This document shows positions 48,986-57,171 of a stretch of DNA of 64,000 bases, piece by piece. The notes under the pieces are model-generated. The model had not been told where the DNA came from and searched no databases. It was given only the letters and a program-made list of their open reading frames with translations. The DNA is from Treponema ruminis. Lineage in GTDB: Bacteria > Spirochaetota > Spirochaetia > Treponematales > Treponemataceae. The stretch's first letter is position 1, and each line of letters opens with the position of its first letter. The translations under genes were made by a program, and so were the position numbers. The stretch covers positions 310,001-374,000 of the forward strand of contig CP031518.1 of the NCBI GenBank assembly GCA_017161305.1, written 5' to 3'.

Positions 48986-49504
48986 ATGAGTGTTGATATT
49001 ATAGCTCCCATCATAGCTGAAAAATTAAACGACAAAGAAGAAAAATATTCATACGTTGGCCATTTTAATGCAAATTTCCTTCACAATCACTTAGATATAG
49101 CTTTCGATTGGCAAGATGAAGCTTCAGAAGAACTCACAGAAGCATTTTGGAGTTTTCAAGAAGAAAAGTATCAAATTTTGGGTTTATTCGTACTAACCAC
49201 AAAAAAACTCCAGGATTATATTGATGATATTGAAGCAGATATCACCCAAATCAAATTTGATCGAGAAAATGATTATTATATTGTCCATACATCGAAATCA
49301 AGGAATGCTGTAGAAAGAGCAATGAAACGAATTGCCTGGACGAAAGGTGCTATTGAATCTCGAAGAAAAGATATTGCTGAAGTGAATTATTATAAGGTTG
49401 GATTAGAATTTGTATCTGTATTACTAGCAAATTATGATTATGATTTTTCTGAAAAGTGTTCCAAACGAACCCAAGAAATACATTGTCTTTTAGAGTATCG
49501 ATAA
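48986..49504 (+). CDS. Unknown protein of the RNA-repair cassette (172 aa)
   Basis: 172 residues, acidic and helical (MSVDIIAPIIAEKLNDKEEK; SRNAVERAMKRIAWTKGAIESRRKDIAE). No signal or membrane segment and no known motif. It is placed between the RNA ligase and the phosphoesterases with short gaps (59 and 18 bp), so a shared function is likely. Confidence 0.65.
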   Translation: MSVDIIAPIIAEKLNDKEEKYSYVGHFNANFLHNHLDIAFDWQDEASEELTEAFWSFQEEKYQILGLFVLTTKKLQDYIDDIEADITQIKFDRENDYYIVHTSKSRNAVERAMKRIAWTKGAIESRRKDIAEVNYYKVGLEFVSVLLANYDYDFSEKCSKRTQEIHCLLEYR

Positions 49505-49522
49505 TTTATCTGGAGTTTTAAT

Positions 49523-50353
49523 ATGAAAATCTACATGACAAGCGACCTGCATGTTGATCATTACATAAATCATCGTGTGAGTCTAGAAAACTACATAAAC
49601 AATGCTCTCAAACCAGCGGATGTGCTTTGTGTCGCAGGGGACACTTGTGATGATCCGAATCTGTTTGTTGAATTTTACAAGATGGTTTCACCACGTTACA
49701 AAAAGATTTTTGTTGTTTTTGGAAATCATGATTTGACAGTTGGGAACTTGTCCTATTTTCGAAATAATCCGTTTACAGAAACTCAGCCAAAACTAGATTT
49801 TCTGAAGGCAGAAGTTTCGAAGCTGGGTAATGTTTCCATTCTCGATGGTACAGTTGAAGAGTTTGAAGGCGTAAAGTTTGGCGGCACAATGGCGTTTAAT
49901 GATTTTTGCTGGGCTTATAAAATTGATCCAGAGCCGGAAGGAAACATGGCAAAATTTCTTTGCCACTGGAGAGACTGGTTTGATTACCGCCACTGGGAAT
50001 ACATGGGAAATGTTCACAAAGACATTCTTGATTCTCAAATGAAAAAACTGGATTATGTGATTTCCCAAAAGCCTGATATCATAATGACTCATTACATTCC
50101 GCTCTTTTTTGGAGTTGAGGAGATTTATAAAAATGATATCTACACGACTTTTTTCTATTTTGATGGACAGAAATATCTGGACCAGCTGAAAGATAATTGT
50201 ATCTGGCTAGCTGGTCATACTCACTCTGTCCGAACTAAGGATCTAGTAGAAGGTGATGGAAGGACAATTCATCTGAAGCTAAATCCGGTTGGTTATCCCG
50301 ATGAGGATTCTGGAAATGCAGAAAGGATGGATGAGTTTTTGTTGGAGAAATAG
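49523..50353 (+). CDS. Calcineurin-like metallophosphoesterase 1
   Basis: 276 residues with all five metal motifs: SDLHVDH (Asp8, His10), VAGDT (Asp40), FGNHDL, MTHYIP and AGHTHS. The family hydrolyses phosphoesters; cassette context with an RNA ligase suggests 2',3'-cyclic or end phosphates of RNA, an inference. GGAG precedes the start. Confidence 0.88.
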   Translation: MKIYMTSDLHVDHYINHRVSLENYINNALKPADVLCVAGDTCDDPNLFVEFYKMVSPRYKKIFVVFGNHDLTVGNLSYFRNNPFTETQPKLDFLKAEVSKLGNVSILDGTVEEFEGVKFGGTMAFNDFCWAYKIDPEPEGNMAKFLCHWRDWFDYRHWEYMGNVHKDILDSQMKKLDYVISQKPDIIMTHYIPLFFGVEEIYKNDIYTTFFYFDGQKYLDQLKDNCIWLAGHTHSVRTKDLVEGDGRTIHLKLNPVGYPDEDSGNAERMDEFLLEK

Positions 50354-50354
50354 T

Positions 50355-50993
50355 ATGAAACAGATAACAAAAGAGGATTTTCTGCAGGGATATTCACCTG
50401 ATAATATTTTTGTTACAAGCGATTTGCACCTGTATCATACAAATATAATCAAGTATTGCAATCGTCAATTTGATTATTCCCCGGAAGGCTGTTCTCAAAT
50501 GAATGAGTTTATACTTAAAAAATTTGATTCACTTCCGGAGGATTGTCTGATTTGGAATTTAGGTGATGTATATTTGAATCTAAGACTTGAGGAATCCCGA
50601 ATTATGAATGACATAATGAGAATGAAGAAAAATCGAAAGATGAATTTAATTCTTGGAAATCATGATCTCAGAGCAAAAAAGAAACCATTTTCAAATTATA
50701 TAGAGTATTTCGAGCATCTTGGTTTTGATAAAGTTTATAAAGGACCTTTTCAGTTTGAAAATATTGTGCTTTCGCATGAACCTGTATTTATCGATTCTAT
50801 AAGTTCACTTGTAAACATTCATGGCCATACTCATGATACTATGGTGACTGAAGATTATTTTACTGGAGAATACAACACGAGTTATCCAAAGCAGAAAGTG
50901 GATCCAGCAAAGTATATCAATGTTTGTATGGATGCTAATAATTGTCGCATTATGAGCTTAAAAGAAATACTGAGTAAAATTGAGAATTCCTAA
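50355..50993 (+). CDS. Calcineurin-like metallophosphoesterase 2
   Basis: 212 residues from MKQITKEDFLQGYSP, starting one base after the stop of phosphoesterase 1. TSDLHLYHTNIIKYCNRQF, NLGDVY, ILGNHDLRAK, LSHEPV and HGHTHD give the complete motif set. The TSDxHxxHxxII pattern is that of the phage and plasmid-borne subgroup. A partner of phosphoesterase 1; two different ones side by side suggest two end-processing steps. Confidence 0.88.
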   Translation: MKQITKEDFLQGYSPDNIFVTSDLHLYHTNIIKYCNRQFDYSPEGCSQMNEFILKKFDSLPEDCLIWNLGDVYLNLRLEESRIMNDIMRMKKNRKMNLILGNHDLRAKKKPFSNYIEYFEHLGFDKVYKGPFQFENIVLSHEPVFIDSISSLVNIHGHTHDTMVTEDYFTGEYNTSYPKQKVDPAKYINVCMDANNCRIMSLKEILSKIENS

Positions 50994-51015
50994 AGAAATG
51001 ACTACAATAGAGAAA

Positions 51016-51426
51016 ATGAACCGAGCAAAGCTTCACGAATCCATAATCAATAATTCTCAAATGACTTTTGCCCGCAGCGGTGGAAACGGCGGTCAGAATG
51101 TAAACAAGGTGAACACAAAAGTTCATCTTGTTGTTCCTGTTACATCGCTTGGTGGCCTTACAGATGCAGAAGTTATTCGGCTTCGTTCAAAACTGGCTGC
51201 CATCATCAATAAAGAAGACTGTATTTTCCTCGACGTTGATGATGAACGTTATCAGGAACGCAATCGAGAAATTGCACTTTCCCGCCTTGAAAACAGAATT
51301 TTGCAGGCTCTTGTTATTCCTAAAAAACGAATAAAAACTAAGCCGACTCGTGCCAGTAAAGAGCGTAAATTAAAGCTCAAGAAAATCCGTAGCGAGATTA
51401 AAAAGAAACGGGGAAAGATCTGGTAA
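51016..51426 (+). CDS. ArfB-type peptidyl-tRNA hydrolase, copy 2
   Basis: 136 residues from MNRAKLHESIIN (ATG at 50998 is a possible alternative). GGNGGQNVNKVNTKVHL carries the GGQ, and the basic tail is intact. About 85-90% identical to copy 1 at 43769-44179 by eye, so a recent duplicate or parallel import. Last gene of the RNA-repair cassette, fitting rescue of ribosomes on cut mRNA. Confidence 0.92.
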   Translation: MNRAKLHESIINNSQMTFARSGGNGGQNVNKVNTKVHLVVPVTSLGGLTDAEVIRLRSKLAAIINKEDCIFLDVDDERYQERNREIALSRLENRILQALVIPKKRIKTKPTRASKERKLKLKKIRSEIKKKRGKIW

Positions 51427-51427
51427 T

Positions 51428-51835
51428 CTAATATGAAGATTTTTCATCTTCATACTTGGGAAGTTTGTCTATTTTTTCCTGAATTGGTTTTGTAGGAAAA
51501 TCATCTTTTTTTAAGCCCATTTTGTAGAAGTTTCCTAATTGATGTTCTAGTCTCAATCGAATCTTCATAATATGCAACTGTGTCTGTACATCATAATGCT
51601 AAAGGCTTTTGTCAGTCCAAGTTGCAATTAAAGCATTTTCTTTTCGTTCTTCTTCAATAGATTTAAATCCTTCATCTAGTTTTTGTTCCAGTTCTTCGAC
51701 GGACGTAACAATGAATCTAGGTTTCTTATAATCCTTTTGCATACTGTCCACAAGTTCTTTTAAGTAAAGCACTTTTTGATCCGGTGTCATATAATGCATT
51801 TCCATACTATAACCGATAAAATCATCATCTTTCAT
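51428..51835 (-). pseudogene. Unknown gene split by an in-frame TAG
   Basis: The 78-residue part (MKDDDFIGYSMEMHYMTPDQ to TWTDKSL) ends at a TAG (51599-51601), and the same frame stays open for 56 more codons (DVQTQLHIMKIRLRLEHQLG to EDEKSSY) to 51428. Either a nonsense mutation or a readthrough gene. Not recognised; helical and acidic. Its start lies directly after the RhuM-like fragment's stop. Confidence 0.55.
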
Positions 51836-52333
51836 TTAGACCTCTTTGTTTTTCAATATTTCAAATAGTTCATTTTCAAAATTTTGAATATTGGGATTAG
51901 CACATGATTTCTTTAAGTCGAGAGTTTCATAATAAGTTTGCTTTGAAAAATAGACTTTGTTTTCAATAATCGATTTCAAATCGCTGTTATGCTTCAAATC
52001 AAAAAGAAGATTGAAATAATAAATCCAGTCATCCATTACGAGAGGAATCTTGGTGGAAAGTTTTTTATTGGCAATTCTCAGATAGAAAGCAAAAAGTAAT
52101 TTTTTATCCTCTTCAGTCAGAGAAATAGTCAAACGTGAAAGTTTTTGAAAAAATTGATGTGTAATCAAACTTGCTTTGTCATAATCATACGCTGTTGCAA
52201 ATAAATCTGTTATTTTTTGTATGAATGAACGTTTAGAGACGGCAATCTCATTATATTCATCTTGAAGTCTTATAAAGTAATCATCATCGAAAATCTGGCC
52301 GCAATTTTTAAGCCGTGTTAGAGTTCGCCGATT
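51836..52333 (-). pseudogene. RhuM-like protein, C-terminal fragment
   Basis: The frame is open from an in-frame TGA near 52339. KNCGQIFDDDYFIRLQDEYNEIA followed by FIQKITDLFATAYDYDKAS and FF resembles the C-terminal half of RhuM virulence-type proteins. The 5' part is absent, cut where the IS21-like sequence begins (~52325). An internal ATG at 52168 could still give 110 residues. Confidence 0.5.
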
Positions 52334-52670
52334 TCAGCCACACCTAAGTCCAGCGGAAATCGCCAAAATCTAGTTCAAATAAAAAAGCCATTATCAAATC
52401 ATATAAAACTCTCTAAACTGAATAGTAACCAGAAACTCAGTCAGGGAGGAATATGAAAAATGATAATGACTCTATAGTCAGTTTAGCACAAGCGCTCCAA
52501 GATATGAAGACAGAGCAAGGCGAAAGTTTTGACCTTGCGAAAGTCAATCTTGCGGAGCTGGAACGGAGATGCGGAATCAGCCGCGCAAAACTCCGGCGAT
52601 TAAAATCCAACAATTTCAAGGAAACTCCTCACGCACTTACGGGAAGAAAAGCTTTGAAGACCGTAATGAC
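52325..52670 (+). mobile_element. IS21-type element remnant, left end and transposase start
   Basis: GCCGATTTCAGCCACACC at ~52328, with a mirrored GGAAATCGCC at ~52357, resembles IS21-family ends. The transposase N-terminus follows. The element stops abruptly where the 255-bp repeat begins, so it is a deletion remnant. Confidence 0.55.
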
Positions 52671-52794
52671 AGGTTATGAGAAGGTCAAAAGAGTCTCCGC
52701 TAGTATCACACCCCTTCAGAATGTTGCATTTCTTGCATTATACATCACCTTTTTCCAAAAAACAACACAGATTGCAACAGTAAATTTCAGTTAA
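52453..52794 (+). pseudogene. Truncated IS21-family transposase (IstA) N-terminus
   Basis: 113 codons; the first ~76 residues (LAELERRCGISRAKLRRLKSNNFKE, then PHALTGRKA) match the helix-turn-helix N-terminus of an IS21 IstA. From GYEKVKRV on, the frame runs into the 255-bp repeat and loses resemblance. GGGAGG precedes the start. No catalytic DDE domain. Confidence 0.7.
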
Positions 52795-52926
52795 AAATTG
52801 CGTTTTGTTTAAAGTTTTTGGTTAGAATTTCGACCTTCAGAGTTTTAACCCGCAGGCCGAAATTTACGCTATTATTACAGTTTTAGATGAGGCCTTAGGG
52901 CTGTTGTCCCGAAGATTTTTATACTG
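52671..52926 (+). repeat. ~255-bp direct repeat, copy 2
   Basis: Near-identical to 44812-45067, in the same orientation, beginning GGTTATGAGAAGG in the transposase frame and ending TTTTTATACTG just downstream of AlbA_2 copy 2. The two copies bracket 7.6 kb. Confidence 0.9.
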
Positions 52927-52942
52927 AGTATATAAAACTTTA

Positions 52943-54382
52943 CTAGACTTTTACCTTTTTTATATCTGTCTTATAAGCTTTTGCGTTTCCTTGTTTATTC
53001 GTTATCAAATAACCCGAACTTACGAGGACATCAAGTATTTTGGTTCTGAAATATGTAGAATCTGATATTCCAAGATAATTTGCTATCTCACTTGCTTTTC
53101 GAGGTGCATTACAGCAAAAGGCAAGGATTTTTTCATCATGCTCGGAAACTGGAGGCGCTGGCAAAACATCAATTGCTGGAATGCTGTCATTCTTAATACC
53201 TAAAGAATAGGTTAAATCTGGAAGAACGAGTGTAAAATGGTCTGATGATGAGAAAATATATGGTTTATGATTTTCGTCTGCATCTGCATAATCTGAAACA
53301 ATTTTATCGAATCCGGTTCCGGCAGCTTCCATTACATTGCATTTTACAAAAACTTTACAAATTAATTCATTTCGGCGCATTGAAATAATATTGGAAAGAT
53401 CATAAGTCTTTGATATTTTTTCTCCCTGATAAAAACTTCCTGGGGAAGAAATTTCCATTCTGTCTTTAAACATATCAATCTGAATCTGTGTCCCCTCAAG
53501 AAAATAATCCCTATGAGCCAGGGCATTGATTACTCCTTCAAAAAGTGCACGCTCTGGATATGCATCTAAATCGATTCTTGAATCTGGAAGTTTTACCATT
53601 GCATGATTCATACGTAGGTTTACAAATTCCATTATAAAATTTATAGAATCAATAAGATTTCCGCTAAATCTGTTAATTGTTATAATTCTTTCACTACCTT
53701 TAGTAAAACCTGCGAAAAGAGAACATTGAATTTGAGTTCTTTCTCCAGAATAATCATCAGAAAAAAGAACAGCACCATTCTTTAATATTTTTTCATTTGT
53801 AAAGAATCCCATTGACTGCAATGCTTTGTCAGTTAATTCTTTGCCAGAATTATGTTCACTGTAAAATGAAAGCAACTTTGTAAAGTTTTCCCGCTTATAT
53901 TCATAACCAGAATCAAGTACATCAAACTGTGTATTGTGGCTTTTTATACTCATTGCGATTATTTCTTCGTAAGTTGCACCATTTGTGAACCCCTCACGAC
54001 GCATATAAATAGAAGGAACATTCTTAAATTTCAGGATTATCGGTTTTATTGGAGATTCAGAAACATCTATTTTGATTATAAAAAGTTCTTTATCATGAAT
54101 CTGATAGCTTATAAATGAAAGTTTGTATATTGGACGAGGAAATATGTGTTCATTAATCTGATTATTAAAGAAATTGCGTTCATTATCAGCTTCTTTGCGC
54201 GTGAAGCCTATAAGTTTATTTGATTTATCTTCAACTCCAATAAAAAAAGAACCACCTTCTGCATTAGAAAAGCCAGCTATAGTTTTAAGCCATCCTTCTG
54301 TATTCTCTCGGTTCAAGCGAGATTTACATTCAATATTTACACTTTCCATTGCTGAGATTTTTATAATATCATCGAGAAGCAT
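52943..54382 (-). CDS. AlbA_2/Schlafen-type ATP-binding protein, copy 2
   Basis: 479 residues. ESVNIECKSRLNRENTEGWLKTIAGFSNAEGGSFFIGVED is the AlbA_2 domain; FEGVINALAHRDYFLEGTQIQI and MFKDRMEISSPGSF the GHKL-like half; ASEIANYLGISDSTYFRTKILDVLVSSGYL a winged helix. It is clearly paralogous to copy 1 but much more diverged than the flanking repeat. The start is MLLDDIIKIS with AGGAGG upstream. Confidence 0.85.
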   Translation of the reverse strand: MLLDDIIKISAMESVNIECKSRLNRENTEGWLKTIAGFSNAEGGSFFIGVEDKSNKLIGFTRKEADNERNFFNNQINEHIFPRPIYKLSFISYQIHDKELFIIKIDVSESPIKPIILKFKNVPSIYMRREGFTNGATYEEIIAMSIKSHNTQFDVLDSGYEYKRENFTKLLSFYSEHNSGKELTDKALQSMGFFTNEKILKNGAVLFSDDYSGERTQIQCSLFAGFTKGSERIITINRFSGNLIDSINFIMEFVNLRMNHAMVKLPDSRIDLDAYPERALFEGVINALAHRDYFLEGTQIQIDMFKDRMEISSPGSFYQGEKISKTYDLSNIISMRRNELICKVFVKCNVMEAAGTGFDKIVSDYADADENHKPYIFSSSDHFTLVLPDLTYSLGIKNDSIPAIDVLPAPPVSEHDEKILAFCCNAPRKASEIANYLGISDSTYFRTKILDVLVSSGYLITNKQGNAKAYKTDIKKVKV

Positions 54383-54414
54383 GACACCAATCCTCCTGAT
54401 AAGTTCAAGGTGTT

Positions 54415-54487
54415 TGAAGTTGACTTTGAACTTACTTCAGAGTCTACTTCAAAGTCACTTCAAAGTCAACTTCAAAGTCAGTGAAGT
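54415..54487. promoter_or_regulatory. ACTTCA iteron array before AlbA_2 copy 2
   Basis: ACTTCA at 54434, 54446, 54457 and 54469 (spacing 12, 11, 12), bounded by TGAAGT at 54415 and 54482. The same hexamers precede copy 1. Helical phasing suggests cooperative binding, plausibly by the AlbA_2 protein itself. Confidence 0.75.
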
Positions 54488-54509
54488 AATTTCATGTTAT
54501 TCTACTACC

Positions 54510-54725
54510 ATGACCTTCAAATCAATCGTCTCTCCAGAAAGCCTTCATCCACAGCCAGAAGCCTTCAAGGATGCTGAAATTGCTGAAGAAAGCCCTGCCG
54601 CCGTCCTCGGAAAAAATACTCTACCTGAGTTTTCGATGATTAGGTTGACGACCCTCCAAAATTTGACGGTCGTTATACTTAAACTTTTTGCATTATTATA
54701 TATTGTTTCAAATAATTTTTCTTGA
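54510..54725 (+). pseudogene. Short truncated ORF running into a 36-bp repeat
   Basis: ATG 54510 opens MTFKSIVSPESLHPQPEAFK and stays open through the first 36-bp repeat to 54725. The first ~44 residues look like real coding sequence, acidic and Pro-rich; the remainder is repeat-encoded and AT-rich junk. Probably a gene start cut off by the array's first repeat. Not recognised. Confidence 0.4.
54643..54678 (+). repeat. 36-bp imperfect palindrome R1
   Basis: Begins GGTTGACGACC and ends GGTCGTTATAC, with CTCCAAAATTTGA between. First of five copies in 2.8 kb. ACGACC/GGTCGT arms can pair. Confidence 0.92.
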
Positions 54726-54808
54726 AGCCTATAAAAAATTAGTAAAAAAAGATTCTTTTTTATAAAATTTTATATTTTTTGTTAATCTTTTACATAATTT
54801 AAGTATAA

Positions 54809-55381
54809 ATGGATGATACTATGAAAAGATATGAAGTTCAGAAAGATACAGTTGATATGTTCTTGAAGGCCTATTATACTTGGCGTAATGAGCCTGGAGA
54901 TGACGAACTTGGTGAGCCCTTTGAGAATAAAGAGCTTTTTGATAAACTTAGCAAAATTTTTTCTGTAAAAGTAAAATATACTAAAGGCGGCGCTTTTATA
55001 GAATATCCAAACGCTTATGTTAAGTTTCTTAAAATGGACTATTACGATAGAAAGACTTCTTTCAAATATAAGTTTCGTCAGTGGGTATATGATAGAGGTA
55101 TTTTTAAGAGTGGACAGTATCTTTTTAAGATTCTTGATTTTACAAATTACCCAAAGATGTATCAGAAAATGTGCATTAAGTTTCAGCAAATTGGTCTTCT
55201 TGAAGAAGATTACAATTTTATATTTAATAAGGCTAAAGAAAAAAATAATTGGGTTTCAAGCTATCAATATAATCTTGAAACCCTCTATAGAACTATTCTT
55301 GGTAGAAATGATATTTTTACTGAAAATACAACAGTATGGTTTTACATTAAAAATATCATAAAATATATTTTCACCGCTTAG
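54809..55381 (+). CDS. Unknown array gene (190 aa)
   Basis: 190 residues (MDDTMKRYEVQKDTVDMFLK...), rich in Lys, Tyr and Phe; the C-terminal ~25 residues are hydrophobic-aromatic (VWFYIKNIIKYIFTA), possibly membrane associated. The TAG stop uses the first G of repeat R2. Very AT-rich. No Shine-Dalgarno of strength; ATG 54821 is an alternative start. Not recognised. Confidence 0.6.
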   Translation: MDDTMKRYEVQKDTVDMFLKAYYTWRNEPGDDELGEPFENKELFDKLSKIFSVKVKYTKGGAFIEYPNAYVKFLKMDYYDRKTSFKYKFRQWVYDRGIFKSGQYLFKILDFTNYPKMYQKMCIKFQQIGLLEEDYNFIFNKAKEKNNWVSSYQYNLETLYRTILGRNDIFTENTTVWFYIKNIIKYIFTA

Positions 55382-55416
55382 GTTGACGACCCTCCAAAAT
55401 TTGACGGTCGTTATAC
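55381..55416 (+). repeat. 36-bp imperfect palindrome R2
   Basis: Identical in sequence to R1. It abuts the stop of the upstream plus-strand gene and lies 26 bp after the stop of the next minus-strand gene. Confidence 0.92.
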
Positions 55417-55442
55417 GAACATATTAAAACTAAAAAAGCTGC

Positions 55443-55793
55443 CTAGACTAATTCTTTATATTTTTTAATAAAAGAGAAAAATTCTTGCTTAGCAAAGGTA
55501 TATTGATCTTGATATGGCCAATATACCTTTTTTTTATCTAAATCTTTTATGATATTATTGCAATCTGATAAAATGCTTTTTATTGTTTCTTTCTTATAAT
55601 AAGATTCTGGACTATTAAGTAGTTTCTTATATTGACCTATTGTTTCATTAAGAGTGCCAGATGTATTTTTAAAAGTATTTTTATTTTCGAGATAGGTAGC
55701 CTGATAAAGTTCATTTAATATGAGCTCTAAAGTTAAAAGTGCTTTAGAGTTAAATTTAATCTGATTATTCTTATTAAAAATCATATTATACAC
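55443..55793 (-). CDS. Unknown array gene (116 aa)
   Basis: 116 residues (MYNMIFNKNNQIKFNSKALL...KKYKELV), helical and Lys/Asn-rich, with KFNSKALLTLELILNELYQATYL near the N-terminus. Resembles the layout of the 120-residue array proteins (short N-terminal FN-S-LF/LL start, then helices). R2 follows its stop on the minus strand. Not recognised. Confidence 0.6.
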   Translation of the reverse strand: MYNMIFNKNNQIKFNSKALLTLELILNELYQATYLENKNTFKNTSGTLNETIGQYKKLLNSPESYYKKETIKSILSDCNNIIKDLDKKKVYWPYQDQYTFAKQEFFSFIKKYKELV

Positions 55794-55890
55794 CTTACAT
55801 TATATAATATATAAAAAGTATATAGAAAATATAAAATTATAAAAAAATACTCACTAGCTATATCACGCTCATCTTCAAACCAAAATAGAG

Positions 55891-56097
55891 TTATGGTTGA
55901 CGAACCTCCAAAATTTGACGGTCGTTATACATAATAGCTAATTTTGAGAAGTCTTCATAATCTCTCATAGCCTTATAAAAGAGAGTGTCAGCTTCGGTTC
56001 TAATATCTTCCATGCTTTCACCGGCAGCATGAATATGTATATGTTTCAAATCGTTGGCAAAAAGTGCCGCATAATATGCTAATTTAGAATATTCCAT
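55891..56097 (-). CDS. Unknown array gene (68 aa), C-terminus encoded by repeat R3
   Basis: 68 residues. MEYSKLAYYAALFANDLKHIHIHAAGESMEDI forms two helices; the last 13 residues (MYNDRQILEVRQP) are translated from the 36-bp repeat itself, so the original end was probably replaced. Not recognised. Confidence 0.55.
   Translation of the reverse strand: MEYSKLAYYAALFANDLKHIHIHAAGESMEDIRTEADTLFYKAMRDYEDFSKLAIMYNDRQILEVRQP
55895..55930 (+). repeat. 36-bp imperfect palindrome R3
   Basis: Differs from R1 at one position (GACGAACC). It encodes the end of the overlapping minus-strand gene. Confidence 0.92.
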
Positions 56098-56214
56098 AAA
56101 GAAATTAGTAGAAATAATTACAAATTATATAATTACAAATTTTATATTAAATTTTGTTAATCTTTTATATATTTTCTAAAAAAGCTATATATTATAAATA
56201 TAAAGGAGACTATT

Positions 56215-56577
56215 ATGGCTAAGACTATAAAGTTTAATAATAGCGCACTTTTTAATCTACAAACTCTTAATGGTTTAATTATGTCTACATGGGGCATGCA
56301 TTATGATGAGCCAGAAGAAAAAATTGAAGATGCTTTTCAACGTGGCATTATTGATTTTAATCATGTTAAAAATAGATATGATGCAGTTTTTAATATGAAA
56401 AATGGTCCCTTCGATTATGATATAAATTATGAAAAAAGTTTATTAAATAAATTAAATGAAGAATTCAAAAAAGTGAGATCTTATAAATTACCATGGTTTA
56501 TGAAAACTTATACGGACTTTATTGAAGAAAAATTTAATGAACTTATGGTAATATATAAAAATGGCGGATGGAAATAA
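56215..56577 (+). CDS. Unknown array gene (120 aa), paralogue of 58596-58958
   Basis: 120 residues: MAKTIKFNNSALFNLQTLNG, WGMHYDEPEEKIEDAF, then FDYDINYEKSLLNKLN and a C-terminus FIEEKFNELMVIYKNGGWK. AAGGAG precedes the start. About 85% identical to the inverted copy 2.4 kb away. Acidic and soluble; not recognised. The following 169 bp hold only a decayed minus-strand fragment (about 56611-56719, SLEWYLKNLKFVDMNNIHN). Confidence 0.65.
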   Translation: MAKTIKFNNSALFNLQTLNGLIMSTWGMHYDEPEEKIEDAFQRGIIDFNHVKNRYDAVFNMKNGPFDYDINYEKSLLNKLNEEFKKVRSYKLPWFMKTYTDFIEEKFNELMVIYKNGGWK

Positions 56578-56746
56578 AAATAAGGGCCTTATTTTAAGGG
56601 TGGTTTGCGATTTATGCTGCAAAAGCATTATGAATATTATTCATATCAACAAATTTTAAATTTTTAAGATACCATTCTAAACTTAAATCATCTAATTCTA
56701 TTTTTTCATGATTACCAATAGATTATAAATCTAAGCCTGGGTATGT

Positions 56747-57061
56747 TTAATTATAATCAAAAAATCTAATTTCTTCGCCGCCATTAGATAGAAAATATGC
56801 TTTTAAAATATTATATTCTTCTTTAGTCATAAAAGAAGCACTAGCTCCAATATATAATCCACCATCGCTACCCCTTAAAAGAGCAGCTTTTCTTAGGCCA
56901 GTTAATATATCATAACTACCCTTAAAATTAGGATCATTTTTAGCAGCGTTAGAAGAAATAATTACAAAGTCTTTAGTCATTCTAAACTTTGAACAAAAAT
57001 CATTTATATTCAAATGACAATTTGGTTTCTTAAAAAAATTAAAAATATTCATAGTTATCAC
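56747..57061 (-). CDS. Unknown array gene (104 aa)
   Basis: 104 residues (MITMNIFNFFKKPNCHLNIN...EEIRFFDYN), start possibly at the second ATG, MNIFNFF. The middle has FVIISSNAAKNDPNFKGSYDILTGLRKAALLRGSDGGLYIG, a compact alpha/beta pattern. R4 lies upstream of its start, not after its stop. Not recognised. Confidence 0.6.
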   Translation of the reverse strand: MITMNIFNFFKKPNCHLNINDFCSKFRMTKDFVIISSNAAKNDPNFKGSYDILTGLRKAALLRGSDGGLYIGASASFMTKEEYNILKAYFLSNGGEEIRFFDYN

Positions 57062-57071
57062 CTACTATTAG

Positions 57072-57107
57072 GGTTGACGCCCCTCCAAAATTTGACGGTC
57101 GTTATAC
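57072..57107 (+). repeat. 36-bp imperfect palindrome R4
   Basis: Differs from R1 at one position (GACGCCCC). The next minus-strand gene ends 64 bp to its right. Confidence 0.92.
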
Positions 57108-57171
57108 AAAAAATGTAGAAGTGAAGAAAAAAGATACTTTTAAGTATAATATAGAAGGCTTAAAGAAGAAA

